Part shown: in pieces, positions 12,312-24,145 of the stretch
How the letters are laid out: the number at the start of each line of letters is the position of its first letter
Numbering within the stretch: position 1 is the stretch's first letter
Source: Microbotryum silenes-acaulis
Lineage: Eukaryota > Basidiomycota > Microbotryomycetes > Microbotryales > Microbotryaceae
Reading direction: 5' to 3'
DNA length: 64,000 nucleotides
Assembly: GCA_003665825.1 (NCBI GenBank)
Contig: QPFY01000007.1
Location: 1,054,001 to 1,118,000, forward strand
Made by a program: the position numbers and the translations under genes
Notes under the pieces: model-generated
What the model saw: only the letters and a program-made list of their open reading frames with translations
The model's database searches: none
What the model was told of the DNA's origin: nothing

Positions 12312-14092
12312 ATCACTACGCACCCATCTTACGAACCTCATAGAAATCAGTTCTCAACTTTCTTCCCCCCTCTTCCTCCCCCCGTCTCTTTTGCCATCTT
12401 CTTACACGAAGGGAGAACTTGCGCGTTGTTTTGTTCCCACCAATATGAAATTTTCCCTCCGTGTTGTTCGTTTCTCTTATTGGTCATTCTTAGCACAGTA
12501 TTCCTTCCTTGGGTTACATTTTATTTATTTATTCGGTTATGGACAATTATATTGCAGTAGACCAACTTTGGCCTGTGCGAGTCAGAGCTCTCGGCGAGCG
12601 ACTCCACGATCACGGCCAGAAAGGCGGCGAGCGGCGGCTGAAGGGATTCAAAAGTGCGTTCAATATCGATTCGACCGTCGTCTTGAGTCGTTCTTTCTCT
12701 CTTGCGTGTCTTATTCAAGACTCTCTCTGAAAACGGAGCACGACGCGAAATCCTGTAAACGATGCAAGGGACAGGAGATGGTGTGCGGCGTAAAGTTTCA
12801 GCGTCCAAGCTCTCGGGATCTCTCACAATGCCTTTTGCAGTTGGTGGATGCGTAAATTGGGATGGACTACCCTTCTCAACACTTCACGTGTATATACACA
12901 TCACTTCCTCTGCGGCCATTCTTGCTCAAAGTATTGCGACAAGGACTAAGAGGTACTCCACGACTCAGCTCCGAGATACACGAGTGAGATGATGAGAATA
13001 GCGTGGAGAAGGAACCCAGAAGGAAAAAAGAGGCAAAGACAAAGGTAGGCGCGCGCGCAGAATAAAGAATTAACCAAGACTAATAGAAAAGAGTTAGGCT
13101 CTCAGACCCCACCTCTAACACAAATTCATTTATGTGTGTAAGGACCTTCAATTCACTTTGGGTTCAGCCGCGGCGGCGCAATACCGCGCCTTCTTTCAAC
13201 AAGGAAAAGAGATTTCCCGAAGAAGAGGATTTTTTCTTCGAAAAGCTCTACTCCACATCAGATGCCGGGTCGTAAAAAAATAATTACACACATAGATATT
13301 TGAGGACTACTTGCACTGTCCAAACCAGTTACGCGATTTTTGATGCCGAAGCTGAGGTGAAATCCGTGCCGAGAGTCCGGGGGAATTACGATAGCGCTAG
13401 CGTCTGCATTGCAGATCAAATCAGACGGGTGATATCGTAATATGATTCAACAGCTCAGGGCGGGTGCAGTCCCCGGCCTGAGCCCGTACCGGCCATCGTG
13501 CGAGCTGAGCAGGGTCCGATCGAACGTCTGATCCACGCGTCGAGCCCTTAGCTAATTCGGAACTCCTATATCGATCCTATAATCGGCATCGTCAGCTTTT
13601 CCCGAGAATACCACTAGCCTCCTTCAAATTGACCTCGGGTCCGCATCATGCCACAGCTTTCCAGCTTGTCTCGGGAAGGACGCGGGCCCCTGAGTTGGGA
13701 CGTCCGACAGGACCATTCGAGGAGTAGGGGAGATGGGCGGAATCGATTACAACCGCCTCGGCATGATTACGTTTTGTGAACGAGACAATGTATAGAGTAT
13801 AGAGAAGACGAAGAGAATAGAGAAACAGTGGGGGCTTGACATCATAAAAGTGGAAGGGAAGAAGGATGGGTAACGAGGGTTAAACCGAGAGCGAACGGAT
13901 GCTCTTATATAGTAATCAGAGAGGGTGAGAGGGAACACAAGGAAAATGAAGGAAAGGAGGATTTGGAAGAAGGGGGTCCAACCAGAATATAGCCTTCGCC
14001 GGCAGGAAGGCGAGGAGAGAAACCGGGTCCCGAAGAATCGGACCCAACCGAGGGGCGAACGAGGGTAAATGCGGGAAGGGTCCGTCGGTCGA
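12312..14092. other. Long convergent intergenic region, no gene seen
   Basis: About 1.8 kb between the 3' ends of the GH5 and phosphatase genes. It holds T-rich and A-rich 3' flank sequence (12340-12540, 13000-13320) and otherwise nothing recognisable. ORFs are short and unsupported. Confidence 0.5.
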
Positions 14093-16365
14093 TCACGCAA
14101 GTGCAAAAGATTCACCCTCGGTCGACGACTGCAAGTGTTGGTATAATCCTGCATCTAGAACGGATCGGATGTCGTCTACTTGGCCGAGGTCGGTCAGGAA
14201 GGGCACGAGGTCTGTCAACTCGGTGTCATGTCTGTGTTGAACGGGCAGCTCGCACTGATCAGTCACGCCCGCAAAAAAAAGTAGAAATTCCAGTCTCCGG
14301 GCTTACGGGTCATTGAACCAGGAAGAGATAGGTACGGCGTTGTTGACGTGGAAGACATATGATGCAGGTGAGTTGTCGATGATGATGCATTCGCTCATCG
14401 GCCGCCCGAGCTGCGACAGATCCTAGTGAAAGGTGCCCCATCAAGCCAGGTCGCGTATCAGTGTGGCAGTCCGTCCAACAAGTGCATAGCAGAGCGGCAG
14501 CCACCGACCTTGACATAGTTGCCTTTGTTGTTGTAGCAGCTCTCTCGGAACAGCCGGTGTTGCACTACCCGATGAATATCGAGCTGATCCAAAACAGGGT
14601 CGGCGTATTTCGACAGCGACGCGGTAAAGATGACGATTTCGTAGATTTCGCCCATGGCTTTGAGGAACGCTATTCGATCAAAGAACAAACGCCAGCAGTT
14701 TCAGCACCCTGGTCCATGGAATACTTCATCGCCAGTACTCACCGTCGACTCCTGGCCGTTTGATGACGTAAACGTTATGATATTGATTCTCGATCTCGAC
14801 GGGGACGACGTAATCAGCTTGGTGAACCATCTGTGAAAGTTATGCTGCACCATCAGTTGACTGTATGCCGGTCAATTATTAACCCTCGACGTTTCACCCA
14901 CCTTGAAGGACGAATGAACGAGTGTTTCATCCAGATCGAGCACCAAGCATTTCCGCCCCTTGAGGTCTTCGGCCAGCGGGTCCAATAGCGGGTGTGGGAG
15001 ACCGTCCTGTCCAAACCGAACAACGACCTCGCAATCAGTAAACCGCATACAGCAATCTGCAGTCCGCGTCATACACAATTTCGATTTGTCTCACCTCTCC
15101 GATCGGAATACCGACCCCACCTCGGGCTATCAGGCTCTGCTCCTCGTCCTCTTCCTCGATATCATCCTCATAGTCCTCATCCGACTCGTCGAAATCGTCG
15201 TCCGATTCGGTCGACTGGACGAGCATTGCATGCCGTAGTTGCCCCGGTTCGGGCACTTGGGTGATGATGCTCTCGCTCGCCGGTGCGGCGCCTTTCCGTC
15301 TCCTTCGACCTCCTCCTCCGCCTGCGCTGGTCTTGGTCGGCGTCGGGGTGATGTCCTTACCTGGGGCCATGACGGCACCCGAGAGTACACCTTCTGTCTC
15401 ATCGGGGGGTAAAGTGATGCCCTGCGGGGACGGGGACGAAGTGGGCGGCGCGAGGGCGAGAGCCGCATCTTGCGAGTCGCTAAGTGCGCCGGCCGAAGCC
15501 GAGGTCGAAGGCTCGGTCGAGACGGTGTTGACCGCGGTTGAGGTGGCCGTCGACGAATCTTTACTGGCACCGCTCAGAGTAGCCATGCCGGCCAAAGATG
15601 TCCCGCCTACGACGGCGACTCCAGCGCCGGTGGCAGCGACGTGGGAGCTCGGCAGCTCCGCCTTCTCATTCAACGCGAGTAGGGCTGGTGCATTCAAACC
15701 ATCCTTGTCCTTTTCGGAGGAGTCGATCGGGGTCGCGGACGATGATGTGGTTGGAGTCGGTCGAGTGGTCTGATTCGGCCGTGTCGATGTCCGTGGCGCG
15801 TTGGAGCGACGGTTGGCGTCCTTGTTATGGTGGTCGTCGTCGTCAAAAGCGCTGGCGGCACCACAGCCAAAGCAGGCGAACAGACCGGCGCGCTTCTTCT
15901 TGGCTTGCGGCTTGGTCTTGTTCGGAGCCTGCTGTGTTGGTCTTGTCTTTTCAGAAGGCTGTGCATAATAAAGTGACAGGGGTCAGTGTTGTGAAGGTAG
16001 GACGTAGGTGGCCGAGCTGGCGAGCCAACCCGGTGGATGGTGGGTCGACCGTGCGCGCCTACTTGCTTGGTCGCTGGGTGTTGGCTGGCGGGGTGGTGTG
16101 GTGGGTGCGGTGGGTGCAGTGGGTGTGGTTTGGCTGAGGCAGCGCGCGCCAGGCGGAAGCGCGTGTGCGGACTCGGGGCGGGAGGGGTCAGGCGAAGGCG
16201 AGAGTTGCCCGTTGCACCCATGCATCCATACACACACAGATCACCACACACCACCTAGACCATCCCTTGGCCATCACACGCAGCCTCCACATAATTCAAT
16301 GCGGCAAGACTCACAGTGGCGGTCCCCTGCGCCGAGGTAGCTGGCGCGGTCGTCGTGGAAGTCAT
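14093..16365 (-). CDS. Psr1/Psr2-like (CTD-type HAD) phosphatase, 507 aa
   Basis: Seven exons: 16365-16315, 15958-15095, 15006-14902, 14830-14743, 14669-14509, 14422-14307, 14231-14093 (1524 nt, closed). Residues ~18-300 are disordered and carry a Cys-containing [10 protein letters not shown] near residue 45, a plausible palmitoylation site like that of yeast Psr proteins, followed by an acidic run. The NIF/FCP-type catalytic domain starts at ~306: [10 protein letters not shown] at 329-338 (nucleophile Asp329, general acid Asp331), [20 protein letters not shown] and [10 protein letters not shown]. Family knowledge: plasma-membrane phosphatases in sodium/stress response (Psr1/2 with Whi2), related to SCP phosphatases. 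Intron 1 (356 nt) is unusually long for this window. The paralogue Nem1 is less likely because no transmembrane segments are seen. Confidence 0.93.
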
Positions 16366-16517
16366 GGCGAGTGATCGAGCTGTGGTCTCTGGTCAAGATC
16401 GTGCGCTCCCTGTTGATGCTGCTGTTGTTACTGGTGTTGTCAAGCCAAGCCCTAGATCGTCACGCGTCGGCTGAGCGGAGTGAGCGAGGGACGAGGCTGA
16501 GCACTCGCACTGGCGTA

Positions 16518-16541
16518 TGGTGGTGGTGGTGGTGGTGGTGG
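16518..16541 (+). repeat. (TGG)8 microsatellite
   Basis: Eight uninterrupted TGG units, 150 nt upstream of the Psr-like start codon. Confidence 0.95.
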
Positions 16542-17340
16542 TCGCCGTCGTCGTCAAGAGCCGAGGCGATCGGGAGTTGAGGCAGTTGGAGGGAGAACGA
16601 CGACGGCGTCGGCGCGAGCTAAATGCACGTCTTCGACAGCGAGCAAATCGCCAGGCACGGCGAATCGAAGCCAAATTAGAGGCGCATTCACTCGGACAAT
16701 TTATCAATGCGGTCGATTGTTGGTCTAAATTTTCCGATAAACGCACTGGGTAGCAGCTGGATCCCATTTATTCGAGCACGAGCACACACAGAGTCAACTG
16801 CTTTAGACTCGATGACCGTCAACGTCGTCGACTTTCGAGCCCTTGAGGCCTTGAGCTTGAGATTGAGGCCGGCGCGCTGCTCGCCCGGTATTTTGCTAGC
16901 AGTTTGACGCCCCCTCCTGCCTGCCTAGCAGAGCACACCTTTCACGTTGCTGATACGGGTCAAAGATGTATCACATCTCATAAAAAGTGCAACGATCTGG
17001 ACGTTTGCATCGGTCTCGGTTCTCGGTCGAGATTTCAACACCGAGGTTAGCATATATTCTGGGGCACTCCGGATCCCGGCCCTCTCACCCCATCTCAGTC
17101 GAGCAAACCAGCTCGATAGAAGTGACGCGATGGACGAGAGTCTCTTCAGTCTATTCAGCATGTATCATACTGGGGACTGAGGGGGATCGTCAGCGTCAAC
17201 GGGGATACGACTATTATCTCAGCGAGCGTCACCTGGCGACTCGCGAGGCCGACCCCTGTCTATCCCGCGCAGCTGTTTGACCCACATTACCATGGACAGT
17301 CTACATAAGGACAACGAGACAACTATCCACGTCGACGAGA

Positions 17341-17365
17341 GGGGGGGGGGGGGGGGGGGGGGGGG
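17341..17365 (+). repeat. G25 homopolymer
   Basis: Twenty-five consecutive G bases followed by AAGACTACCC. Length in such runs is error-prone. Confidence 0.95.
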
Positions 17366-17630
17366 AAGACTACCCAGGGGGGGATCGAGCGAAACGGAAA
17401 ACAAACGAGGTGAAACCAGGCGAAACGAGGAGACGGGTGGCGCGAGCGAACTTGGACCGCCGGATCGGACGTGATGGACGGCTTGAGCTCTTACCAACGC
17501 ATAACGAGAGGACGATCAGAGGTGAACCATCTCCCTCTTGGAGGTGATCGAAACTTGCGAAGGAGAGGGTTGGCACACTGTTGTCAAGATAACGCCGTGC
17601 ACCTCCGACATCAGTCGTGTACACTATTCT

Positions 17631-18244
17631 TTACCGAAGCGCTGAAGCATTGGGCCAGGCGAGGAATACTGGTGGTATGCCTGGCAAAGGCCCCATTGAC
17701 ATACTCTTCGCTTTTTTAGCGTCGCAGTCCCTGTGTTTGCATCCAAGGTCAACCACTTGCTTAATCAAGAGCAAGCAATCTGTTGTGAACAAGAAACCAG
17801 AGGTTATTGAGAATATGTGAGCGCCTGTCCAACGGCTTTTCACGGGTGGGACTACTGACGTTGACTAGCACGACTGGCAAGCTGGTTAAAATACTTGTCG
17901 ACATAGGTCTCATTGCCGTGGTGTTTTTCGGTGGTGCATGCACACTTGAGGAACGTCGACACGTCCAACTTGGCGCTTTCGGCATCTTTCTGGCACTACC
18001 GGATGTCTCAGTGCGTGGGGAGTCAGTTTTTGCTGAAGCACACCCAAGTCCTTACCCTGACACTTACCGGTTCCCACGACCGCATAACATCTGTCAGGCT
18101 CCTGCCGAAACAGCGGTCAGCAGTGCCGTCCTGCTCCACCCATGGGGGGGTAAGATCATGGTGATTATTCTTCTTAGGGTCGTTCTTGGCCGCGGCGAGT
18201 GTCGCGAAGGCGCAGGTGAGGGCGACGAGACCGAAGCGAACCAT
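17631..18244 (-). CDS. Small secreted Cys-x-Cys protein, family 2 member 1 (148 aa)
   Basis: Exons 18244-18068, 17995-17875, 17779-17631 (447 nt, closed). A signal peptide (MVRFGLVALTCAFATLAAA) is followed by a short basic/His stretch and a cysteine core: Cys in DRCFGR, the second Cys as the first codon of exon 2 (phase-0 intron), then LKCACTTE with the CxC, then Cys in NCLLLIK and GCKHRDC. Exon 1-2 splicing is good (GTAAGT..TAG).  The second intron uses a weak donor (GTCGTG). If it is not spliced, the protein stops about 12 residues later with SQRQ. It shares intron positions and Cys spacing with the genes at 23.1, 28.9 and 54.8 kb. The function is unknown; an extracellular or effector-like role is inference. 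Confidence 0.65.
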
Positions 18245-19294
18245 GTTGGACTTGGAAAGCTGCGATGTGGAGAGGAGAAGAGCAAAAGATGAAGAGGAAG
18301 AAGGTGGGTCCGTTTTTCCACCCTCACATCACAGTCTCGTCCCGTTCCAGTCCGTTCCAGTGAGACATTTATATATATATTTTTATATATAGACTTCATT
18401 AACAGCATAATTATATTAAGACCTCAAATTTGATTCGGCTGTCTCGGTTTGACAACGCGCTGTTGCAGCCGAGCCTCGCGCCTTCTAAATGGAATTTAGA
18501 GACATTCATGCACCGCTCGCCCGATCAAGCTAGCGCTGTCGTCCTACCAAAAGCTCGCTCTTGTAGCCTCTCACTCTACCTGGACCCTCAGGCCCCATCT
18601 GAGTTCGGCCTCGGCGATGCTGCGTCAAGGTAAGCCAGTCGGATGTCCCCCTAACCCGGTGCACGGTTCTTGCCGTGTTCGGTGTCGAACAATTTGGCAT
18701 CCAAGTTGGGATAGGCCAGACACGTTTGATGCTGGGATGCTGGCAATCGTCACTTGTTCCACCGTTGCCCACTACGGCAAGTGGCCATTTCCGAAGCCCC
18801 TGATGATCTGGGCAGCACCGCCCGCCAGTCTCACCTTTGAGAATTAGCTCCTGTCTCTGATGACGACTAGTCGCTTTCGACTTTGGCCTTGCGGTGTTGA
18901 GACAAAGTTGGACTTGATCAGCGTACCGCTAACTCAATTTGAATAACACGATCAGACGTCCACGCCCGATCTCATCGTGCGCTGCTCGGCAGTCTGTAGT
19001 GTTCCCCTGTCCACCGCATTCTCAGGGGCATCTAGTGCAGTGGGCCGCACTGCAGCGTAAGGGTCGCCCGAATTCTCCTATACAAGGTCATGATACGAAG
19101 TGGATTAGTTTGAGCGACGTTCAAGACTGGCAGAGCCTGGTACTTCGCCTGCCATGCATTCCATTGTTCACTCATTGGGCAATGTCGTCCGCTGTTCATC
19201 CAGCGGCAGGATCAACAGAAAGAGACACGCTGAAGCCATGGGCGATCGCGGTTGTACAGCCGTCTCGATTCCCGTCATGAAATCCTACAGAAAG
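18245..19294. other. Intergenic, no gene seen
   Basis: Contains a TATA-like A/T run (18368-18392) about 125-150 nt upstream of the small secreted gene's start, a plausible core promoter, and the SDO1 3' flank. No supported ORF. Confidence 0.5.
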
Positions 19295-20384
19295 CTATTC
19301 GATCCTCTCCTCCCCTTCAACGGCGCTGAAACTGATCATCTCAATTTTCGCCGAAGCACCCCCTTTGCCTGCTTTGACTTCAGAATGCAGCAGCTCGTCG
19401 ATCAGCTTGAACGATCCAGGGTCAATCAAGGCGATCTATGGGCGTCGGCCACAACAACATAAAAGCACAGCAACAGCAAAAGTCAGTGACCGTTCGTCTT
19501 TCTAGAAAGGGAAGGCTGATTCATAGACTTGCAAGCTCCCACTCGTCGTTCCATTCGTCATCTTCGACTTTAGCGACGAGCGCCAAGACCTTGTCCTTGA
19601 TCTTCTTGCCCTCCTTCGCTGGCATGGTGACCCTGACCCTCATCCGGGCCCGTGCGATCGGTAATGTCTTGTTGGCTTGCAACACCTTGATCAAATCCAG
19701 GGCCTGGGTGAAAAGATGACCGGCTTGGCATCAGAGCACTCGTCGTCGGGGACGACCGAGAGAAGGGAGAGAGGGGCTTACCTGAACCTTGGCACTCTTG
19801 TGACTCTTGACGCTGTACCCGACCTCGTTCATAGCCTTCTCAATCATCCCCGTCGTATGTGGTCTCTGCGTACCAGGATCGACACACCTCGCTGCAACCT
19901 CAGAGCAAATCTCCCTCCTCAGGTCGTCCAGTTCGGCCGCACGTTCCTTCTCCCCAACCTGCAATTCGCCCTTGTCCAAAATCTCCATCATGATTTTCTG
20001 CACCTCGGTGGTATTGAACGCTTTTTGGAGGTCATCCGAAGGTGCGACCTGGCCCTTGGAAACGTTGGTGAAGACGTTGTCGATTTGGATCACTTCAGAC
20101 AGATCGGTTTGGGCACCCGATCGGTAAGCCTTGACGGTGTTTTTGTAGCATGCGATCTAAGGAATAGGCAAACATAGATTCAGAGGCGGATTCCCGCGTC
20201 GAATGGGAAGATTAGATGAAGTCGGCACGTACCTCGAAGCGTTTGCCGGCCTTCTTCAGCCTTACGATCGAGACGTTCGTCAGCCTGTGGGACGAGCAAG
20301 ACAACGAGTTGAGCGATCCGATGCTACTCCGAGCATCGTAAACGGCGTGCCACACTTGATCTGTGTTCCCGGTTGCTTGAACAT
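19295..20384 (-). CDS. SDO1: Ribosome maturation protein SDO1 / SBDS, 255 aa
   Basis: Five exons: 20384-20356, 20284-20233, 20156-19782, 19703-19533, 19435-19295 (768 nt, closed). It reads MFKQPGTQIKLTNVSIVRLK, then CYKNTV and VFTNVSKGQVA, the helical GMIEKAMNEVGYSVK block, and a C-terminal ferredoxin-like domain ending LIDPGSFKLIDELL. The length fits SBDS (~250 aa). Known role: with the GTPase Efl1 it releases eIF6/Tif6 from nascent 60S subunits in the cytoplasm. The last intron (19532-19436) starts with GC (CTT|GCAAGT) and is needed to keep WEL-IALIDPG in frame. It diverges from ALG1. Confidence 0.96.
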
Positions 20385-20743
20385 GGCGTCAAACGAGAGG
20401 AGGTGGAGCTGCGAAGCGCGGAGGTCGAGCACGGGTGCGATGATGTCAGCGAGATGGCGGTGTCTGATCGTAGGGTCAAGGTTGAGTTCACGCGATCCAA
20501 CGACTCACTTTGGAAGGCGTGAATACAGGGGTGAGATAAAAGTGCGCTGTGGATGACTCGGGTGCTGTTGGTGGGTTGTGTGTTCGATCGAGTCACGGTC
20601 GAGCTCGGTCGAGTCAGTCACAGAGGCAAGGAGACGAGCCCGGTCGCGCGAAGACAACTCTTCCTCTGTCCTGACTCCCCCGCATTCTTTACTCCATTCT
20701 ATCTCGATCGCTCTTGATTTTGACCGTCGTTAGGTTCCCGAGA
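20385..20743. promoter_or_regulatory. Bidirectional SDO1/ALG1 promoter region
   Basis: 359 nt separate the two divergent start codons, so both promoters must share or abut here. It includes pyrimidine-rich tracts near 20660-20710 just ahead of ALG1. No specific factor site is claimed. Confidence 0.55.
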
Positions 20744-22810
20744 ATGACGGGCATACTACTGGGACTGGCCCTCTTGCCAACGGTGCCCTTGGTACTGCTC
20801 TCTCTAGCCTTGCTCAGTCGTTCCCGTCGTCGCGTAAAGCCACGTTCAATCGCGGTGGTCGTGCTTGGCGATATTGGCCGCAGTCCTCGGATGCTCTACC
20901 ATGCCCAATCCCTGGTCGACCATGGATTCCACACCACCATCGTCGCTTACAAAGGTAAGCGCCACGCGCAATTGTGTTCGCTTCGACTTTCAGGAAACAC
21001 GTGACCGCGTAAACCGAAGCTGCATTCAAGCAGCTCATCCTCACACGCCTTTCTCATCTATACAGGGTCCAACCCGCCCAAATCATTGACCGATTCGGAC
21101 CGGGTCGAATTCGTGCATCTGTCGACCCCACTCGCATTCGTCAGCGCCTTGCCACGGCCGTTGTTCATCGCGCTGAGCCCGTTCAAAGTCCTAGCCGGCG
21201 CGTGGGCCCTGTTCTCGGCACTCGTCTTCACGCTCGATCATACCCCCGAGTACATACTCGTACAAGTACGTGGTCGTCGAAAGAAAACCTTGGAAACCTT
21301 TGATTCTGGTCTCAATTTGACGTCCCCTGTTCTTGTTCCTCTGTCAGAACCCACCGTCTATCCCAACGCTGCCCATCGTCAAACTCGCTATGCTCGTCTG
21401 TCCACAATCCCGCCTCATCATCGATTGGCACAACACCGGTTCCTCGATCCTAGCACTCAGGCTGGGGGGCCAGAGTCCACTCGTCAAATTGGCGAAATGG
21501 TACGCCAGAGCCTTATCATGATCACCTGTCCCCTGCGCGACCGGCCTGCCCACTGCTGATGCGACTTTGGGGCCCCACATTACCGACCGCAGGATCGAGT
21601 CCTTCTGGGGCAGCAAGGCGTTTGCTCACCTTTGCGTCACCGAGGCGATGCGAAAGAAGCTCATCAGAGAGATATCACTACAGTAAGTATTGTTTCATCT
21701 AAATACAAACCCCATCGAGCAACACGTTGACTTGCTGGATCACTCTCTGATCACAGGGGAAAAGTCGCCGTCTTTCACGATCGACCACCGAGCGATTTCC
21801 GCAGACAGACAGGGCAGGAAGCCAATTCGGTAGGCAGGAACTTGTTATGGTTGTTCAAGATACGGTCAGGACTCTGAACCTCTATATCACACACAGCTGT
21901 TCAAGCGCATTCCCTTCCTCGCACCAGATTTCTACCGCTCGCCTTCACCCACGGTGTTCACGAAAGACGACGAACTCGACCCTACCTTTTTACCGACCCG
22001 ACCGGCCCTCCTCGTTTCAGCGACCTCTTGGACCGCAGATGAAGATTTCTCCATTCTACTTAGTGCCTTGCAAGTATACGAGAAAGCCGCTCAGACGTAT
22101 GCCCAGGGTAAAGGTGGATTACCTGAGGATACTTTGATATCTTTTGCGAAGAATGGGACGGTATTGCCGAAGCTATTGGTGATGATCACGGGGAAAGGAG
22201 CAGGCAAGAAGGCGTTCGAGAACAAAGTCGAGCGTTTGGAGAAAGGGTGGGACTTTGTGAGGGTACGGACCAGTTGGTTGGCGCTGGAGGATTACCCGAG
22301 GTTGTTAGGTATGTCAATGTCTTCCCGGATCACAGAGGGGAACCTTTGTACTGATCATTGGGTTCGTGCTCATGCTCGCTCACGTGCGCAGGCTCAGCGG
22401 ACCTAGGCATCTCCCTCCACATGTCTTCATCCGGCGCCGATCTTCCTATGAAAATCGTCGACATGTTTGGTTGCGATCTCCCCGTTTTAGCCTTGGGGTT
22501 TGAATGTATCGATGAGCTGGTGATGGACAGGAAGAATGGGAGGGTATTCGACGATGCTCTAGAGCTCGCAGACCTGCTCGTGGTGAGTCGCTTTGCTTAA
22601 CCCGAACTGATGGAAGGGAATTTGCTGATGGATGTCTCGTCCTCGATTGTACAGGAGCTCTTCAAAGACCCGCAAAGGACAGAAATAGAGCGATATCGCA
22701 AGGGGATCAAAGATATGCGATATGGTGATGAGGGGGAAGAGTGGTGTACGTGGCAAGAAAATTGGGATCGAGTTGTGGGGCCGCTGGTAGGGTGTGAGCG
22801 AGATCGATAG
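20744..22810 (+). CDS. ALG1: Chitobiosyldiphosphodolichol beta-1,4-mannosyltransferase, 494 aa
   Basis: Eight exons: 20744-20954, 21066-21265, 21348-21499, 21593-21682, 21757-21829, 21897-22308, 22392-22582, 22655-22810 (1485 nt, closed). An N-terminal membrane anchor (~3-24) is followed by [17 protein letters not shown], a second hydrophobic patch (~110-135), [25 protein letters not shown], the GT33 signature [20 protein letters not shown] and [11 protein letters not shown]. Known reaction: transfer of the first mannose from GDP-Man to GlcNAc2-PP-dolichol on the cytosolic face of the ER. The 5' end is the first ATG in the frame. No missing key residue was noticed. Confidence 0.96.
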
Positions 22811-23140
22811 AGAGCCCTTCAGATGACGATTATCTGCAATTAAAGCTGGGCCGCGCGATGTTCTTGAAGTGATCTCATATCAGAGTTATATTGTGAAATT
22901 GACACGCTCGATTGCACAATTGGCCCGACTTATGAGCATAAGCGACACACACTTGCCTGGGGATGTGCAGAAACGGCTCAGGCCCTCCGACTTTACATCT
23001 TCCACGACACATCTTCATTGAACATTCGACTCTGTAGGAACCATGCTGACGGAAGCCTTGCCACAAGCTGCAACGTGCATGCGAGAAAGTGGATGGGCTT
23101 TGAGCATTCAGCATCATCCTCCACGCCATGTTGCTCCCTC

Positions 23141-23613
23141 TCACGTACATTTGGGTGGCACCAAGTCATTAAAAAGACAATACGCACACGCATACGCTTG
23201 GATGTAGGCGAAATATTGCTCTCGGCACGTGCCCCGACCTTGCCGGCAAGGGTTTCGGTCAGAACGATTGGACTCAGTAGGGTACGGGAAGGTAGCTGGA
23301 AGCTCACCGTCTTTGACGTAGTCCCCCAAGGATCGTAGGAATGCGTCACCGGTGCTTTCGCTACAGACGCAACCCAAATCGGTGATACTCTTGCACTGAG
23401 TTACACAACATCAACTCGGCCAGTTGAAAAAGATCCTAAGGGTCTTGCTCCGACCTTAATATGTAGACTGACCTTTGCTCCGTCCGGAAGGTCGTTGCGG
23501 ATCAAGTGCAGCACAGCTTCTTTGGCGCATGCTTTCTCAACATTCGTCAAAGCGAGAGCAATCGGAGCGACGATGGTAATAAGAGCGAGTATCAAAATAC
23601 CGAGGCGAGCCAT
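23141..23613 (-). CDS. Small secreted Cys-x-Cys protein, family 2 member 2 (108 aa)
   Basis: Exons 23613-23473, 23395-23308, 23238-23141 (327 nt, closed). A signal peptide (MARLGILILALITIVAPIALA) precedes Cys in EKACAKE. Exon 2 opens directly on the second Cys (CKSITDLG) and holds the CxC (GCVCSES). Exon 3 carries TCREQ and ACAYC. There are 22 residues between the CxC and the next Cys, the same as in the 28.9-kb member. Intron 2 uses an AAG acceptor with a CTGAC branch-like motif. An alternative CAG acceptor near 23080 would give a shorter tail with ACGKAS. The spacing partly recalls CFEM-type domains, but the eight-Cys CFEM pattern is not met. Function unknown. Confidence 0.62.
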
Positions 23614-23904
23614 GTTGGAGCTGGGGCACATTGGCAGCGGGGTTGGGGTGAACTTGCACAGGTGAAAAGAGAGGAAGGAAGCAAGAAAGCTGTTCAGTGA
23701 GGCAAAAACACAACTCCAAGAACAAATAGGTCAGCATAGTCCGTGCCACTCTCAACGAGTCCCCCAGGCCGCGCAGAAAATGACTGTCCCTCGGAGCACC
23801 AATTATCTCCCGCGGTTAGGGGCGCGGAAGATGTCGGCTCACGCGCGCGGGTAGGACCACCTTCCGTGGCGAAGGTCGACCGTGGCGAAGGTCGACCGGT
23901 GCCG

Positions 23905-23906
<2 letters not shown>

Positions 23907-23938
<32 letters not shown>
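23907..23938 (+). repeat. C32 homopolymer
   Basis: Thirty-two consecutive C bases, directly preceded by two copies of GTGGCGAAGGTCGACC and then GGTGCCGAA. Confidence 0.95.
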
Positions 23939-23939
<1 letters not shown>

Positions 23940-24109
23940 ATAAATACCTTATACCGCATCTGTTTGCGCGATCTCAGACACAGGAGAATGCAAACACCAC
24001 TTGGCTTATCATACATCGAATTCGCCGGGCAATTTTTTGCTCTCCTGAGACCGGCCGAGCTCTAGGGGATCCTCGGATGTGTTCAAGCCGCAGCGCGGAA
24101 TAGCTCTTG

Positions 24110-24145
24110 TCTTGGATGTCTTGGATGTCTTGGATGTCTTGGATG
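24110..24145 (+). repeat. Four tandem copies of TCTTGGATG
   Basis: A perfect 9-bp unit repeated four times. Confidence 0.95.

Larger units (their letters stand above)
16366..17630. other. Intergenic, upstream of the Psr-like gene
   Basis: Contains the phosphatase promoter region, a (TGG)8 run and a G25 homopolymer (listed separately). No supported gene. Confidence 0.5.

Noticed and set aside
12521..13000. Several ORFs after the GH5 stop codon
   Set aside because: They overlap the expected 3' UTR, have no conserved pattern and no splice support.
23141..23613. CFEM domain in the small secreted protein
   Set aside because: Cys spacing around the CxC is reminiscent, but the full eight-cysteine CFEM pattern is not present in any of the four members.
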